A stretch of DNA of 64,000 nt from Veillonella sp. KGMB01456 (GTDB taxonomy: Bacteria > Bacillota > Negativicutes > Veillonellales > Veillonellaceae), in contig NZ_JALKIG010000003.1 in the NCBI RefSeq assembly GCF_023051165.1, positions 1 through 64,000 of the forward strand. The letters are read 5' to 3'. The notes beneath the pieces were generated by a model. That model saw only the letters and a program-made list of their open reading frames with translations. It did no database searches and had not been told where the DNA came from. The stretch's first letter is position 1. The number at the start of each line of letters is the position of its first letter. The position numbers and the translations under genes are program-made. Shown here one piece after another: positions 35,669-46,534 of this stretch.

Positions 35669-38326
35669 ATGAGTGAGTTCAAGAATTTAACAACCTATAA
35701 TCCGGGGGAAATTGAGCAGAATTGGTATGAATTTTGGGAAAAACAGGGATACTTCCACGAAGAAGTAGATGAAAGTAAAAAGCCGTTCAGTATCGTATTG
35801 CCACCGCCTAATGTAACGGGGCAACTTCATATGGGGCATGCGCTCGACAATACCTTGCAGGATATTCTGATTCGCTTCAAACGTATGCAGGGCTACAATG
35901 TGCTTTGGATGCCGGGTACCGACCATGCCGGTATTGCTACGCAGGTAAAAGTAGAACAGAACCTCAAAGAAACAGAAGGCAAGTCTCGTTATGATCTTGG
36001 CCGTGAAGAGTTCGTTAAACGTGTTTGGCAATGGAAAGAAGAATATGGCAGCACTATTGTTAAACAGATTCGCAGCTTAGGCGCTTCCTGTGACTGGACC
36101 CGTGAACGCTTTACCTTGGACGAAGGCTACTACAAAGCTGTTCGCGAAGTATTCGTAAGCTTATATGAAAAAGGTCTTATTTATCGCGGTGAACGCATTG
36201 CCAACTGGTGTCCTAGTTGTCATACCGTTCTTAGTGACATTGAAGTTGAGCACAGTGATGAAGCAGGCCATTTATGGTTCATCAAATATCCTGTAGTCGG
36301 TGAAGAAGGTCGCTTCGTAACGGTTGCTACAACCCGTCCGGAAACTATGTTCGGTGACGTGGCCGTAGCCGTTAACCCTGAAGATGATCGTTATAAAGAT
36401 ATTATCGGTAAAACATTGTTATTGCCATTCGTAAATCGTGAAATTCCGGTAATTGCCGATGATTATGTAGATCCAGGCTTTGGTACGGGCTGTGTAAAAA
36501 TTACACCGGCTCATGACCCTAACGACTTTGAAATGGGTCAACGTCATAACCTCGAATCTATCGTAGTTATGAATCTTGATGCGACGATGAACAGCGAAGC
36601 CGGTCATTTTGAAGACATGACCCGTGAAGCCGCTCGTAAACAAGTAGTAGCCGAACTTAAAGAACAGGGCCTCCTTGCCAAAATCGAAGACCATGAACAC
36701 AGTGTAGGTCATTGCTCCCGTTGTAATACCATCGTAGAACCGCTCGTATCGAAACAGTGGTTTGTAAAAATGGCACCCCTTGCCGAACCTGCTTTAAAAG
36801 TTGTTAAAGATAAAGACATCGAATTCGTACCGGAACGTTTCACCAAAACGTACACTAATTGGTTAGAAAACATCCGTGACTGGTGTATTTCTCGTCAGTT
36901 ATGGTGGGGTCACCGCATTCCTGCTTGGTATTGCGATGATTGCGGTGAAGTGATTGTATCCAAAGATGACGTTACGGAATGTCCTAAATGTGGCGGTCAT
37001 GTTCATCAGGAAGAAGACGTACTGGATACTTGGTTCAGCTCCGCTTTATGGCCGTTTGCGACTATGGGCTGGCCGGAACAGACCAAGGAATTGGCTCATT
37101 GGTATCCGACTAGTGTAATGGTAACCGGTTATGACATTATTTTCTTCTGGGTAGCCCGCATGATTTTCATGGGTCTTGAATTTGAAAAAGAAATTCCGTT
37201 TAAACATGTATTCATTCATGGTCTCGTACGCGACAGCCAAGGTCGTAAAATGAGTAAATCTTTAGGCAACGGTATTAATCCGCTTGATGTAATCAACGAA
37301 TACGGCGCCGATGCACTTCGCTTTACGTTGGTAACCGGCAATACACCGGGGAATGATATGCGTTTTTACATGGAACGCGTAGAAGCTAATCGAAATTTTG
37401 CAAATAAGATTTGGAATGCCGCAAAATTTGTTATAATGAACTTAGATAATTACGATCCTGAGTTTGTTCCTAGTGAAGAAGACTTTACGTTGGCAGATCG
37501 CTGGATTATTGATACCTACAATAATGCTGTGGCCACCATCACCAATAATTTCGATAAATTTGAGTTAGGTGAAGCAGCTGCCGGTGTTTATGACTTTATT
37601 TGGAACAGCTATTGCGATTGGTTTATCGAATTGGCTAAGCCGCGTCTTTATAATAAAGAAGGCGGTCGTGACCGTGCGGTAGTTCAATACTTATTGGTAA
37701 CTATTTTGCGTCATATGCTCGAATTGTTGCATCCGTTTATGCCATTTGTTACAGAACACATCTGGCAACATCTCCCTCATGAAGGGGGAAGCATCGTAGT
37801 GGCTCCATGGCCAACGGCTTTACCGTTCGCTGATCAGAGCACCGCTGCTGCGCAAATGAACATCATGATGGATGCCATTAAAGGGATTCGTAACATGCGC
37901 GCCGAAATGAATGTACCGATGGGTAAACGCAGCGCTGTTATTTTAGCTGTCACTGATGAATCGCTCCGCACCATGGTAAGCGAACATCAAGATTACTTTA
38001 AGACTTTGGGCTGGGCTGAATCGGTAACTATTTTGGGTGCCGATGATGCGAAACCTGAAAATGCTACCGTAACGGTAGTTAACGGTCTTGAAGTATATCT
38101 CTTACTCAAAGACTTAATCGACGTAACCAAAGAACGGGAACGTTTGACAAAAGAAAAAGAAACACTTAAGAAGGAAATTGCTCGTTTAGAAGGTAAATTA
38201 GGTAATCCGGGCTTCGTGGCCAAGGCTCCGGCAGATGTAGTTGCAAAAGAACAAGCCAAATTGGCTGAATATCAGCAAAAACAACAAGCTGTTATTGAAC
38301 GTGAAGAATTTCTTAAAACCTTATAG
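35669..38326 (+). CDS. valS: valyl-tRNA synthetase
   Basis: An 885-residue class Ia synthetase that charges tRNA-Val. The HIGH signature is HMGH in [14 protein letters not shown] near residue 48, and KMSKSLGNG lies near 525. The editing domain with [10 protein letters not shown] is near residue 213, a zinc-type CDDCG...CPKCGG pair near 425, and the C-terminal coiled coil (about 815-885) completes it. ATG 35669 follows GGAGG; the frame upstream belongs to the T-box leader. folC follows after nine bases. Confidence 0.98.
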   Translation: MSEFKNLTTYNPGEIEQNWYEFWEKQGYFHEEVDESKKPFSIVLPPPNVTGQLHMGHALDNTLQDILIRFKRMQGYNVLWMPGTDHAGIATQVKVEQNLKETEGKSRYDLGREEFVKRVWQWKEEYGSTIVKQIRSLGASCDWTRERFTLDEGYYKAVREVFVSLYEKGLIYRGERIANWCPSCHTVLSDIEVEHSDEAGHLWFIKYPVVGEEGRFVTVATTRPETMFGDVAVAVNPEDDRYKDIIGKTLLLPFVNREIPVIADDYVDPGFGTGCVKITPAHDPNDFEMGQRHNLESIVVMNLDATMNSEAGHFEDMTREAARKQVVAELKEQGLLAKIEDHEHSVGHCSRCNTIVEPLVSKQWFVKMAPLAEPALKVVKDKDIEFVPERFTKTYTNWLENIRDWCISRQLWWGHRIPAWYCDDCGEVIVSKDDVTECPKCGGHVHQEEDVLDTWFSSALWPFATMGWPEQTKELAHWYPTSVMVTGYDIIFFWVARMIFMGLEFEKEIPFKHVFIHGLVRDSQGRKMSKSLGNGINPLDVINEYGADALRFTLVTGNTPGNDMRFYMERVEANRNFANKIWNAAKFVIMNLDNYDPEFVPSEEDFTLADRWIIDTYNNAVATITNNFDKFELGEAAAGVYDFIWNSYCDWFIELAKPRLYNKEGGRDRAVVQYLLVTILRHMLELLHPFMPFVTEHIWQHLPHEGGSIVVAPWPTALPFADQSTAAAQMNIMMDAIKGIRNMRAEMNVPMGKRSAVILAVTDESLRTMVSEHQDYFKTLGWAESVTILGADDAKPENATVTVVNGLEVYLLLKDLIDVTKERERLTKEKETLKKEIARLEGKLGNPGFVAKAPADVVAKEQAKLAEYQQKQQAVIEREEFLKTL

Positions 38327-38335
38327 GAGGTAATC

Positions 38336-39619
38336 ATGACGTACGCAGAGGCAGTGGCCTATTTAGACAGTTGTGCATCCTTTGGCATCAAACCCGGTTT
38401 GGAACGCATTCATGCGTTATTGGACGAATTGGGGCATCCTGAACGGGCCTACAAAACCGTCCATGTGACGGGGACCAACGGTAAAGGTTCCGTTACGGTG
38501 TATATCGATTCGGTACTCACCACCAGCGGACACCGTTCCGGTCGTTTCACATCACCCCATTTAATCAGTTATACGGAACGCATTGCGGTAAATGGTCGCA
38601 ATATTACCGAAGAAGCGTTTGGTGAATTGATTGCAAAAGTAAAAGACGCTGTAGCTAAAATTGAAGCGAAAGGATCGGAATCACCGACTCAGTTTGAAGT
38701 ATTGACGGCAGCTGCTTTCTTGTTCTTCATGGAACAGCAGGTTAACTATGCAGTCATCGAAGTAGGCCTCGGCGGTTTATTGGATTCAACGAATGTGATT
38801 TTCCCCGAAGTATCCGTAATCACCAATGTATCCATGGACCATCAGGCGTATTGCGGTAACACCCTCCGTGAAATTGCTACCCATAAAGCGGGCATTATTA
38901 AACCGGGAATTCCCGTAGTGACGGCGGCTCAAGGGGAAGCCTTGGCTGTTATTAAGGATAAAGCCAAAGAATTGAATTCTAAAGCGTATGTGTTTAACGA
39001 AGATTTTTCAATCAGCAGTCGCACTGTCACTGAAGATGGTCAGATGATTACCTTGGAAGATAAGAGTGGTCATAAAGATATGCTGTTTACCAAAATGGTA
39101 GGCGTTCATCAAGCTGTTAATATGGCCTGTGCCTTTCGTGCCGTTCGCGTTTTAATGGAACGTGATGAAGTAATCAGCGAGGAAACGTTGCGCGAAGGCT
39201 TGGCTCGGGCTCATTGGGCCGGCCGTTTTGAAATCATCAAAAAACTAGACCGTACCTTTATTTTTGATGGTGCCCATAATGCGGGCGGTGCCGAAGCATT
39301 CCGCTTAACGTATGAAGAAGTATTTAAAGACAGACAGAAAACGGTAGTGTTGTCCGTCTTAAAAGATAAAGAAGTCAAAACAGTTGTAGAGGATTTGGTA
39401 AACCCTTACGATACTGTAATTACGGTGCCGGCTCCGACGCCGCGCACATCCACACCGGAAGAATTGGCTGAATTTGTGCCGGGTGTAGCTCAGACGGCTC
39501 AAACTGTCAGTGAAGGCATGCAAAAAGCCATGGCCGCTACCCAGGCCGGCGATATTATTGTAGTAGCCGGTTCCTTGTATATTTTAGGTGAAGCAGAAGA
39601 GTGGTTAAAAGCTCAGTAA
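38336..39619 (+). CDS. folC: bifunctional folylpolyglutamate/dihydrofolate synthase
   Basis: A 427-residue Mur-ligase-family enzyme that adds glutamate to dihydropteroate or tetrahydrofolate. The P-loop VTGTNGKGSV is at about residue 43, TSPHLISYTERIAVNG near 77, EVGLGGLLDSTN near 143 and FDGAHNAGGAEAF near 307. RBS AGGAGG precedes its ATG. valS-folC is a conserved Firmicute pair. Whether it has both activities cannot be told from sequence alone. Confidence 0.96.
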   Translation: MTYAEAVAYLDSCASFGIKPGLERIHALLDELGHPERAYKTVHVTGTNGKGSVTVYIDSVLTTSGHRSGRFTSPHLISYTERIAVNGRNITEEAFGELIAKVKDAVAKIEAKGSESPTQFEVLTAAAFLFFMEQQVNYAVIEVGLGGLLDSTNVIFPEVSVITNVSMDHQAYCGNTLREIATHKAGIIKPGIPVVTAAQGEALAVIKDKAKELNSKAYVFNEDFSISSRTVTEDGQMITLEDKSGHKDMLFTKMVGVHQAVNMACAFRAVRVLMERDEVISEETLREGLARAHWAGRFEIIKKLDRTFIFDGAHNAGGAEAFRLTYEEVFKDRQKTVVLSVLKDKEVKTVVEDLVNPYDTVITVPAPTPRTSTPEELAEFVPGVAQTAQTVSEGMQKAMAATQAGDIIVVAGSLYILGEAEEWLKAQ

Positions 39620-39630
39620 AGGATGAAGTA

Positions 39631-40905
39631 ATGACAGGTGCAGTATCTATTGACGGGGGCCGTCCGTTGCAACATTATATTACACGACTCCTGTATGCCG
39701 TGGTGTTGGTTATGCCTTTACATCCGTGGCTCGGGGATGCACTGGTCATTATTGCTCTTTTGCTCAGCGTTTGGGATACCTTGCGTTACAGACCATTGTC
39801 AAAACCCGCATCGTGGCTTCAGTGGTGCGTGTTGGGCTTTATGGGGTGGAGTTTATTATCAGCCCTCGGATCAGCTCGGCCGATGTGGACAACGGCCAGC
39901 TGGCTTTATAATGTAGGCATGTACGGCGGTATTTATTTCCTCACCTATCGCTATTTGCGCGAGCCCGAGCAGTGGCGTGTTTTCTTGCGTATTTTCATGT
40001 GGTCGGCCTTCATTGTTTGTTTGGTTGGCGTCTATCAATATATGACGACGTCCATGGAATTATTAAAACAGTGGGTGGATGCGGCGCATTTTCCGCTCTT
40101 GAAGCGGCGAATGTTTGCTACATTGCAAAATCCGAATTTATTCGGTGAATATTTATTAATTGTATTGTCCATGGTAGGAACGGGAATTTTTCAAGGCCTT
40201 AAAGAAAAGCGTTGGCGCTTATTGGCCTGGATGGTGCTGATGGCATTGTTTTTCCTGATTTGTATGACCCTAACCTATTCGCGGGGCATATGGCTTAGCT
40301 TTGCCTGTGTTGTGGTGTATTGGGGGCTGACTATCGATCGGCGCTTGCTTTTATCGTTATTAATAATCCCTATTGTTCTTTTTGGCTACCATGGGGAAGT
40401 GGCATCAAGGCTTTGGTCCCTGTTCGACGGTAACGATACATCCGCTGTGTTGCGCTGGGCTTTATGGGACAGTACAACCTATATGATTGCGGATTATCCG
40501 ATTCTGGGGATCGGTTGGGATGCCTTCTGGTTTGAATATCCACATTATAATTACTACATTCAGGCCCCTGATGTGATAATTTATCATGCCCATAACATGT
40601 TTTTAAATATGTTGGCAGAAATAGGAATTCCCGGCGCACTCTTCTATTTTGTCGCAATATATGGCCATGCTGTGTATGCTTTGCGTTTGCCGAAAGCAAC
40701 TATAAGTAACATCGTGAAGTATGGTATCGGTGCCGTTGTAGTAGGCATAACGGTTAGCGGCTTGTTTGACCATGATTTGTTTAGTCATCAGGTATCGGTA
40801 ATTTTTTGGCAACTCTTAGGTTGGGCTTCATCCGTTTTATATACTTATAAAAAACGGGGGAACAAACCACTTGAGAATGAACTGACAACAGATATAAAAA
40901 ATTAA
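39631..40905 (+). CDS. O-antigen-ligase/polymerase-like membrane protein
   Basis: A 424-residue protein with about eleven to twelve membrane segments, of the Wzy_C/O-antigen ligase family. The conserved block lies in the segments NPNLFGEYLLI, TYSRGIWLSF and GIGWDAFWFEYP, followed by HAHNMFLNMLAEIGIPG (about residues 315-335), typical of the large periplasmic loop. Such proteins join glycans to lipid A core or other carriers, consistent with a diderm cell. ATG 39631 with AAAGGA upstream is favoured over a GTG inside folC. It is 11 bases after folC. Confidence 0.87.
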   Translation: MTGAVSIDGGRPLQHYITRLLYAVVLVMPLHPWLGDALVIIALLLSVWDTLRYRPLSKPASWLQWCVLGFMGWSLLSALGSARPMWTTASWLYNVGMYGGIYFLTYRYLREPEQWRVFLRIFMWSAFIVCLVGVYQYMTTSMELLKQWVDAAHFPLLKRRMFATLQNPNLFGEYLLIVLSMVGTGIFQGLKEKRWRLLAWMVLMALFFLICMTLTYSRGIWLSFACVVVYWGLTIDRRLLLSLLIIPIVLFGYHGEVASRLWSLFDGNDTSAVLRWALWDSTTYMIADYPILGIGWDAFWFEYPHYNYYIQAPDVIIYHAHNMFLNMLAEIGIPGALFYFVAIYGHAVYALRLPKATISNIVKYGIGAVVVGITVSGLFDHDLFSHQVSVIFWQLLGWASSVLYTYKKRGNKPLENELTTDIKN

Positions 40906-41071
40906 TATATTCGATTAGCAAGTTAATTCGTGTACTTACTAAAGTCGCTGTAATTAATAGACAAACATTGATATATTGGATTGAAATATTCTGATGTAAA
41001 TGATTAAAAAAATTGATAATCTAATTTATTGATAACCGATAATTTTAGATATTTGGTTAACAATAAACCTG

Positions 41072-41119
41072 AAAAAGTATAGGTATGATGAGATTAATTC
41101 ATCATACCTATACTTTTTT
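41072..41119. terminator. strong terminator after the O-antigen-ligase-like gene
   Basis: AAAGTATAGGTATGATGA pairs with its complement across a short loop, with A-runs and T-runs on both sides. It closes the valS-folC operon. The AT-rich 40906-41070 stretch shows nothing else. Confidence 0.92.
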
Positions 41120-41148
41120 GTATATGAAATATCATTTATGCATATTGG

Positions 41149-41177
41149 TTGACAAAGGAAAATAATTCTTCTAAACT
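41149..41177 (+). promoter_or_regulatory. candidate promoter of the propionate operon
   Basis: TTGACA at 41149-41154 with a 17-base spacer to TAAACT (41172-41177). A TATAAT at 41194-41199 is an alternative -10. About 180-200 bases of leader separate them from the CoA-transferase gene; I see no known riboswitch there. Confidence 0.5.
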
Positions 41178-41383
41178 TAGCCATAGTTTAAAGTATAATT
41201 CTTTAAACAACATCTAATTATGTCGATGAAAGAGAAGATTTTCGATACGGTAAACTGTGAATAAAAATAAAAAAATATTCACAAAAAAAGAGGATATTTT
41301 AAACTTTTGTCGAATATGTATTAGTGTTGGAATGCGGAAGTACAATTTAATGTCATTCAAACTTTTTAAAGGAGATGGTAGTG

Positions 41384-42886
41384 ATGATTAACATCCTCGA
41401 TCGCGTACAAGGCAGTGCTCTTCAAGCTAAAATCGTTACAGCTGAAGAAGCAGCTTTGTTGATCAACCCGGGCGACCATGTGGGTATTAGTGGTTTTACC
41501 CCATCCGGTTATCCGAAAGCAGTTCCTTTGGCCTTAGCTAAACGAATGGAAAGCGATCCATTTCAAATTGACTTGTGGACAGGCGCTTCAGTTGGTGATG
41601 AAGCTGACGGTGCTTTAGTTCGAGTTAATGGGATTGCCCGTCGTTTCCCTTACCAGACAAATGGTGATATGCGTAAAGCATTGAACGCTGCGAAAGTACG
41701 TTATAATGATATGCATCTCAGCCATGTAGCTCAGAATGTTCGCTATGGTTTCTTCGGCGACTGCGATGTAGCCATCGTAGAAGCTGTATGCATCCGTGAA
41801 GACGGTGGTATTATTCCTTCCACATCGGTTGGTAACACACCTACCTACATTCATAAAGCTAAGAAAGTTATTGTTGAAGTCAATGTATCGCAACCTATGA
41901 GTTTAGTAGGTATGCATGATATCTACGAACCATTGGATCCTCCATATCGTCAACCATTGCCTATTACAGGCCCTGGTAACCGTGTGGGTACTCCTTATAT
42001 CCCATGTGATCCTGAAAAAATCGTAGCTATCGTACCTTGCGATATTACCGATAAAACTCGTCCTTTGGCAGCTATTGATGATGATGCTAAAGCAATGAGC
42101 CAACATTTAATCGAATTCTTCCAGAATGAAATTAAACATGGCCGTTTACCTAAGAATTTATTGCCGTTACAATCCGGTGTAGGTTCGGTAGCAAATGCTG
42201 TTATCAGTGGTTTGGCACAAGGTCCGTTCACTAACCTTTCAATCTTTACCGAAGTAATTCAAGATGGCATGTTTGACCTTATTGATGCCGGTAAAGTTGA
42301 AGTATGTTCCGGTACGGCATTATCGCCATCTCCGGACGGCTTAAAACGTTTCTATGACAACGTTGATTTGTACTCGAAGAAAATTATTCTTCGTCCGCAA
42401 GAACTTTCCAATAGTCCTGAATTAGCTCGACGCCTCGGCGTTATTGCTATGAATACAGCTATTGAATTTGATATTTTTGGTAATGTAAACTCCACTCATA
42501 TCATGGGTAGCAAGATGATGAACGGTATCGGCGGTTCCGGCGACTTCGCTCGTAACGCATATATCTCCATCTTCTGTACTAATTCGGTAGCGAAAGATGG
42601 TGCTATCAGCTCCGTTGTTCCAATGTGCTCGCACATTGACCATACAGAACACGATGTAATGGTATTCTGTACTGAACAAGGTGTGGCTGACTGCCGTGGT
42701 TTGTCACCTGAAGAACGTGCTCGCTTAATCATTAAAAACTGTGCACATCCGGATTACAAACCAATGTTAGAAGATTACCTCGAAAGAGCCATTGTAGCGA
42801 CAAAACACGCCCATACACCGATTTTGCTCGACGAAGCTCTTTCTTGGCATAAACGTTTCCAAGAAACTGGAAGCATGAAGAAGTAA
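41384..42886 (+). CDS. acyl-CoA:carboxylate CoA-transferase (propionyl-CoA:succinate type)
   Basis: A 500-residue protein of the acetyl-CoA hydrolase/transferase family (Cat1/ScpC). Its catalytic glutamate is expected in [16 protein letters not shown] (about residue 287), and [12 protein letters not shown] near 387 is the conserved CoA-site loop. Encoded first in the propionate cluster, it most likely moves CoA from propionyl-CoA to succinate, linking the end and start of the pathway; acetyl-CoA could also be a donor. ATG 41384 is preferred (AAAGGAG nine bases upstream); GTG 41381 and ATG 41375 are alternatives. Codon choice suggests high expression. Confidence 0.88.
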   Translation: MINILDRVQGSALQAKIVTAEEAALLINPGDHVGISGFTPSGYPKAVPLALAKRMESDPFQIDLWTGASVGDEADGALVRVNGIARRFPYQTNGDMRKALNAAKVRYNDMHLSHVAQNVRYGFFGDCDVAIVEAVCIREDGGIIPSTSVGNTPTYIHKAKKVIVEVNVSQPMSLVGMHDIYEPLDPPYRQPLPITGPGNRVGTPYIPCDPEKIVAIVPCDITDKTRPLAAIDDDAKAMSQHLIEFFQNEIKHGRLPKNLLPLQSGVGSVANAVISGLAQGPFTNLSIFTEVIQDGMFDLIDAGKVEVCSGTALSPSPDGLKRFYDNVDLYSKKIILRPQELSNSPELARRLGVIAMNTAIEFDIFGNVNSTHIMGSKMMNGIGGSGDFARNAYISIFCTNSVAKDGAISSVVPMCSHIDHTEHDVMVFCTEQGVADCRGLSPEERARLIIKNCAHPDYKPMLEDYLERAIVATKHAHTPILLDEALSWHKRFQETGSMKK

Positions 42887-42914
42887 AGGTATATTTAGGA
42901 GGATGATGAAAATT

Positions 42915-44561
42915 ATGGCTAACGAAGCTCTAAAAGCTAATCTCGCCAAATACGAGGCAGAAGTTGCAGAAAAGATTGCTAAATTCCCAGAACGTAAAAA
43001 CTTGAAGTACAATCGTTTATACACTCCACTTGACATCGAAGGTTTCGACTACGAAAGAGATTTAGGATTCCCTGGTGAATATCCTTACACTCGTGGTGTA
43101 CAACCTACAATGTACCGTGGCCGTTTCTGGACAATGCGTATGTATGCCGGTTTCGCAACTGCTGAAGAATCTAACAAACGTTATCGTTACCTTATCGAAT
43201 CCGGTGCTACCGGCCTTAGCTGTGCATTTGACTTGCCAACTCAGATCGGTTATGACTCCGATGACGCTATGGCTGAAGGCGAAGTTGGTAAAGTAGGGGT
43301 AGCAATTGACTCCTTGAAAGATATGGAAATCTTGTTCGACGGCATTGACCTCGGTAAAGTTTCCACTTCCATGACAATCAATGCTCCTGCATCCGTTCTT
43401 CTTGCTATGTACATTGCAGTAGCTGAAAAACAGGGCGTACCTGCATCCGCTTTGATGGGTACTATCCAGAACGATATTCTTAAAGAATATGCCGCTCGTG
43501 GTACTTACATTTTCCCACCAAAACCATCCATGCGCTTGATTACCAATATTTTCGAATATTGCTCTCAGAATGTACCAAAATGGAACACAATCTCCATTTC
43601 CGGTTACCATATTCGTGAAGCCGGTTCCACTGCTGCACAGGAAATCGCATTCACAATCGCTGACGGTATTGCTTACGTAGAAGCTGCTTTGAAAGCCGGC
43701 TTAGACGTTGATGCTTTCGCTGGTCGTTTATCCTTCTTCTGGAATGCTCATAACAACGTACTTGAAGAAGTTGCTAAATTCCGTGCGTCCCGTCGTTTAT
43801 GGGCTCACATCATGAAAGAACGTTTTGGCGCTAAAAAAGCTAAATCCATGATGCTTCGTGTACATACTCAGACTGCCGGTTCCATGTTGACTGCACAACA
43901 AGTTGATAACAACATCGTTCGTGTAGCTTTACAGACTGCCGCTGCTGTAATGGGTGGTACTCAGTCCTTACATACTAACTCCCGTGACGAAGCTTTGGCT
44001 CTTCCTACAGAAGCTTCCGTACAGGTTGCTCTTCGTACTCAACAGATCGTTGCTTATGAATCCGGCTTAGCTGACGTAATTGACCCATTGGGCGGTTCCT
44101 ACTATGTAGAAGCTATGACTAATGCAATTTATGATGAAGCTGCTGAATACATTAAGAAAATCGACGAAATGGGCGGCGCTGTAGTTGCTATTGAAAAAGG
44201 TTACATCCAGAAAGAAATTCAGGAATCCGCTTACAAATGGCAGATGGAAGTTGAATCCGGTCTCCGCACTATCGTAGGCGTTAACAAATTCCAGGTTGAA
44301 GAAAAACCTGTTGAAGGTCTTCTTCGCGTAGACGCTTCCGTAGGTGTTAACCAGGCTAAGAAAACTCAGCAAGTTCGTGCAGAACGCGACAACGCTGCAG
44401 TTGAAAAAGCATTGACAGCACTTAAAGAAGGGGCAAAAGATGAAAATGTTAACCTTATGCCATTAATTCTTGATGCAGTTCGTACTTATGCAACATTAGG
44501 CGAAATTTGTAACGTATTACGTGAAGTATTCGGCGAATACCAAGCTCACTCCACGTTATAA
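42915..44561 (+). CDS. methylmalonyl-CoA mutase, large (catalytic) subunit
   Basis: A 548-residue catalytic barrel of methylmalonyl-CoA mutase, without the B12-binding domain. Compared with Propionibacterium MutB, Tyr77 matches Tyr89, Arg195 matches Arg207 and His232 matches His244 (SISGYH). The Tyr/Arg pair separates true methylmalonyl-CoA mutases from isobutyryl- and hydroxyisobutyryl-CoA mutases. The enzyme rearranges succinyl-CoA and (R)-methylmalonyl-CoA. AGGAGG at 42897-42902 is 12 bases before ATG 42915; ATG 42906 or 42903 are possible but very close. The separate small subunit follows after 46 bases. Confidence 0.95.
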   Translation: MANEALKANLAKYEAEVAEKIAKFPERKNLKYNRLYTPLDIEGFDYERDLGFPGEYPYTRGVQPTMYRGRFWTMRMYAGFATAEESNKRYRYLIESGATGLSCAFDLPTQIGYDSDDAMAEGEVGKVGVAIDSLKDMEILFDGIDLGKVSTSMTINAPASVLLAMYIAVAEKQGVPASALMGTIQNDILKEYAARGTYIFPPKPSMRLITNIFEYCSQNVPKWNTISISGYHIREAGSTAAQEIAFTIADGIAYVEAALKAGLDVDAFAGRLSFFWNAHNNVLEEVAKFRASRRLWAHIMKERFGAKKAKSMMLRVHTQTAGSMLTAQQVDNNIVRVALQTAAAVMGGTQSLHTNSRDEALALPTEASVQVALRTQQIVAYESGLADVIDPLGGSYYVEAMTNAIYDEAAEYIKKIDEMGGAVVAIEKGYIQKEIQESAYKWQMEVESGLRTIVGVNKFQVEEKPVEGLLRVDASVGVNQAKKTQQVRAERDNAAVEKALTALKEGAKDENVNLMPLILDAVRTYATLGEICNVLREVFGEYQAHSTL

Positions 44562-44607
44562 TTCTCAAGTATAATTAGCGTAACGATTAGTTCGGAGGTA
44601 ATCTATC

Positions 44608-45003
44608 ATGGCAGAAAAACGTATTCGTGTATTAGTAGCAAAACCAGGTCTTGACGGTCATGACCGTGGTGCTAAAGTTGTAGCTCGCGCACTTCGCGAT
44701 GCTGGTTTTGAAGTAATTTATACTGGTCTTCGTCAGACGCCGGAACAAATTGTTGCAGCAGCTGAACAGGAAGATGTTAATGTTGTTGCATTGAGCCTTC
44801 TTTCCGGTGCTCACAACACATTATTCCCTAAAATCGTTGAAATGTTAAAAGAAAAAGGTATGGGCGACGTTCTTGTAGTAGGCGGCGGCGTAATTCCTGA
44901 TGCTGATATCCCTGGTCTTAAAGAAGCAGGCGTTGCAGCAGTATTTACTCCTGGCACTCCTACAGGCGACGTAATCGAATTTATCAAAGCTAACGTAAAA
45001 TAA
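44608..45003 (+). CDS. methylmalonyl-CoA mutase, small (cobalamin-binding) subunit
   Basis: A 131-residue B12-binding domain. The DGHDRG motif puts His18 as the lower cobalt ligand, and SLLSGAH and GGGVIPDAD are the other cofactor-contact segments. It corresponds to the C-terminal part of fused mutases, so the active enzyme here is a two-piece complex with the preceding protein. RBS GGAGG is present. A hairpin lies in the gap after it, before meaB. Confidence 0.96.
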   Translation: MAEKRIRVLVAKPGLDGHDRGAKVVARALRDAGFEVIYTGLRQTPEQIVAAAEQEDVNVVALSLLSGAHNTLFPKIVEMLKEKGMGDVLVVGGGVIPDADIPGLKEAGVAAVFTPGTPTGDVIEFIKANVK

Positions 45004-45017
45004 GATGTTTTTTAGTA

Positions 45018-45049
45018 ACAGGCTCGGATTTTTACAAGTCTGGGCCTGT
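45018..45049. other. intra-operon hairpin between mutase small subunit and meaB
   Basis: ACAGGCTCGGA and TCTGGGCCTGT pair over 11 positions with two G-U pairs around a ten-base loop. There is no T-run, so it is not a standard terminator; it may stabilise the highly expressed upstream mRNA and lower meaB output. Confidence 0.55.
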
Positions 45050-45075
45050 CACTATATAAGAAGGCGGTGCAACCA

Positions 45076-46017
45076 ATGGATTTAGTCAAAGAACTATTAA
45101 ACGGTTCCCGACTGGCCTTGGCGAGAGCCATCACTGCAGTCGAAAGTGAATATGATGAAGCAATCGACATTATGAAAGCGATTTATCCTAAAACGGGTCA
45201 TGCTCGTATTTTAGGTGTTACCGGGGCTCCCGGCGCCGGTAAGAGTACCTTGACTGATAAAATTGTTAAACAATACTTACAGCAAGGTAAAAAAATCGGT
45301 ATCGTTGCGGTGGATCCGACCAGTCCGTTCTCCGGTGGTGCCATCTTGGGTGACCGTATTCGAATGAATGATTTGACGTTAAACGAAAATGTATTCATTC
45401 GCAGTATGGGTACTCGTGGCAGCTTAGGCGGATTATCTAAGAAAACATCTGATGCAGTTAAGCTGATGGATGCGTTCGGTATGGATCTTGTTATTATTGA
45501 AACCGTAGGTGTTGGTCAATCAGAAGTCGATATCGTCAAAAATGCCGATAGCGTTTTGGTTGTACTTGTACCGGGTCTCGGTGATGATATCCAAGCTATT
45601 AAGGCCGGTATTTTGGAAATCGGCGATGTATTCGCCATTAACAAAGCTGACCGCGATGGCTGTGATAAACTGAACGTTGAAATTGAAATGATGCTCGACT
45701 TAGACTCCCGTGAGGTTAAATGGCGTCCTCCTATTAAACGTACCATTGCGAGCAAAGACGAAGGTGTTGATGAATTAGTCGAAGCGTTGGATGAACATTT
45801 TGAATTCTTGGAAGACAGCGACGAATTAACTGTTCGCCGTCAGGATAGAACAAGAAATGAAATTATCGCGATGATTAATGAACAAATCGGACGTCGTGTT
45901 GCCGATGTAGTGGTAGCGAGTGACGACTTTAATAGCCAAGTTGACGCTGTTAACCAGCGTCAAAATGACCCATATACAGTGGTCAACAAAGTCTTGGCAG
46001 ATGTTTTAAAAATTTAA
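45076..46017 (+). CDS. meaB: methylmalonyl-CoA mutase-associated GTPase MeaB
   Basis: A 313-residue G3E GTPase (MeaB/ArgK/YgfD) that protects methylmalonyl-CoA mutase and gates loading of adenosylcobalamin. Walker A is GAPGAGKSTL near residue 50; DPTSPFSGGAILGDR and ETVGVGQSE are the other switch segments, and NKAD is the guanine motif. ATG 45076 has AAGGCGG eight bases before it; a GTG at 45067 overlaps that site. It lies inside the mutase operon, as expected. Confidence 0.96.
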   Translation: MDLVKELLNGSRLALARAITAVESEYDEAIDIMKAIYPKTGHARILGVTGAPGAGKSTLTDKIVKQYLQQGKKIGIVAVDPTSPFSGGAILGDRIRMNDLTLNENVFIRSMGTRGSLGGLSKKTSDAVKLMDAFGMDLVIIETVGVGQSEVDIVKNADSVLVVLVPGLGDDIQAIKAGILEIGDVFAINKADRDGCDKLNVEIEMMLDLDSREVKWRPPIKRTIASKDEGVDELVEALDEHFEFLEDSDELTVRRQDRTRNEIIAMINEQIGRRVADVVVASDDFNSQVDAVNQRQNDPYTVVNKVLADVLKI

Positions 46018-46064
46018 TGATACCAGCCTTCTAAGGCCTATCAAATGCAAAGGAGATTTTAACC

Positions 46065-46487
46065 ATGGCATTTAAAGTATTAAACGTAGATCACATCGGT
46101 ATTGGTGTTAGTGATTTAGCAGCAACTAAAGAATTCTACAAAAACACATTAGGTATTGAACATCTTCCTGAAGATGAAGTAGTAGAAGAACAAAAAGTAA
46201 AAGTAAGCTTCTTCCCATGTGGCGACGCTGAATTGGAATTCTTGGAATCCACTACTCCTGATGGCCCTATTGGCAAATTTATCGAAAAAAATGGTGGCCG
46301 TAACGGTATCCAACACGTTGCTTTACGTGTAGACAACATCGAAGCTGCAATCGCTGATTTAATGGAAAAAGGCGTTCGCATGATCGACGAAAAACCTCGC
46401 TACGGTGCAGGCGGATCTGCTATTGCTTTCATTCATCCAAAAGCAACTGGTGGCGTTCTTCTTGAACTTTGCCAGAGAATGAAGTAA
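46065..46487 (+). CDS. mce: methylmalonyl-CoA epimerase
   Basis: A 140-residue vicinal-oxygen-chelate protein that interconverts (R)- and (S)-methylmalonyl-CoA. Metal ligands are visible in VDHIGIGV (His10), the ELEFLE strand, QHVALRV (His near 84) and LLELCQ (Glu near 134). It joins the mutase product to the decarboxylase substrate. RBS AAGGAG is before the ATG; mmdA follows after 47 bases. Confidence 0.96.
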   Translation: MAFKVLNVDHIGIGVSDLAATKEFYKNTLGIEHLPEDEVVEEQKVKVSFFPCGDAELEFLESTTPDGPIGKFIEKNGGRNGIQHVALRVDNIEAAIADLMEKGVRMIDEKPRYGAGGSAIAFIHPKATGGVLLELCQRMK

Positions 46488-46534
46488 TATAAGATATATA
46501 ATTTATTTATATAAAACTCTATGGAGGTGTAGTG

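Noticed and set aside
41200-41383. Possible cobalamin riboswitch before the B12-dependent pathway
   Set aside because: No B12-box-like sequence could be found in the leader; the region is AT-rich without the expected stems.
43062-43610. 182-codon minus-strand frame opposite the mutase large subunit
   Set aside because: Antisense shadow of a strongly biased gene; rich in Cys, His and Phe without any motif.
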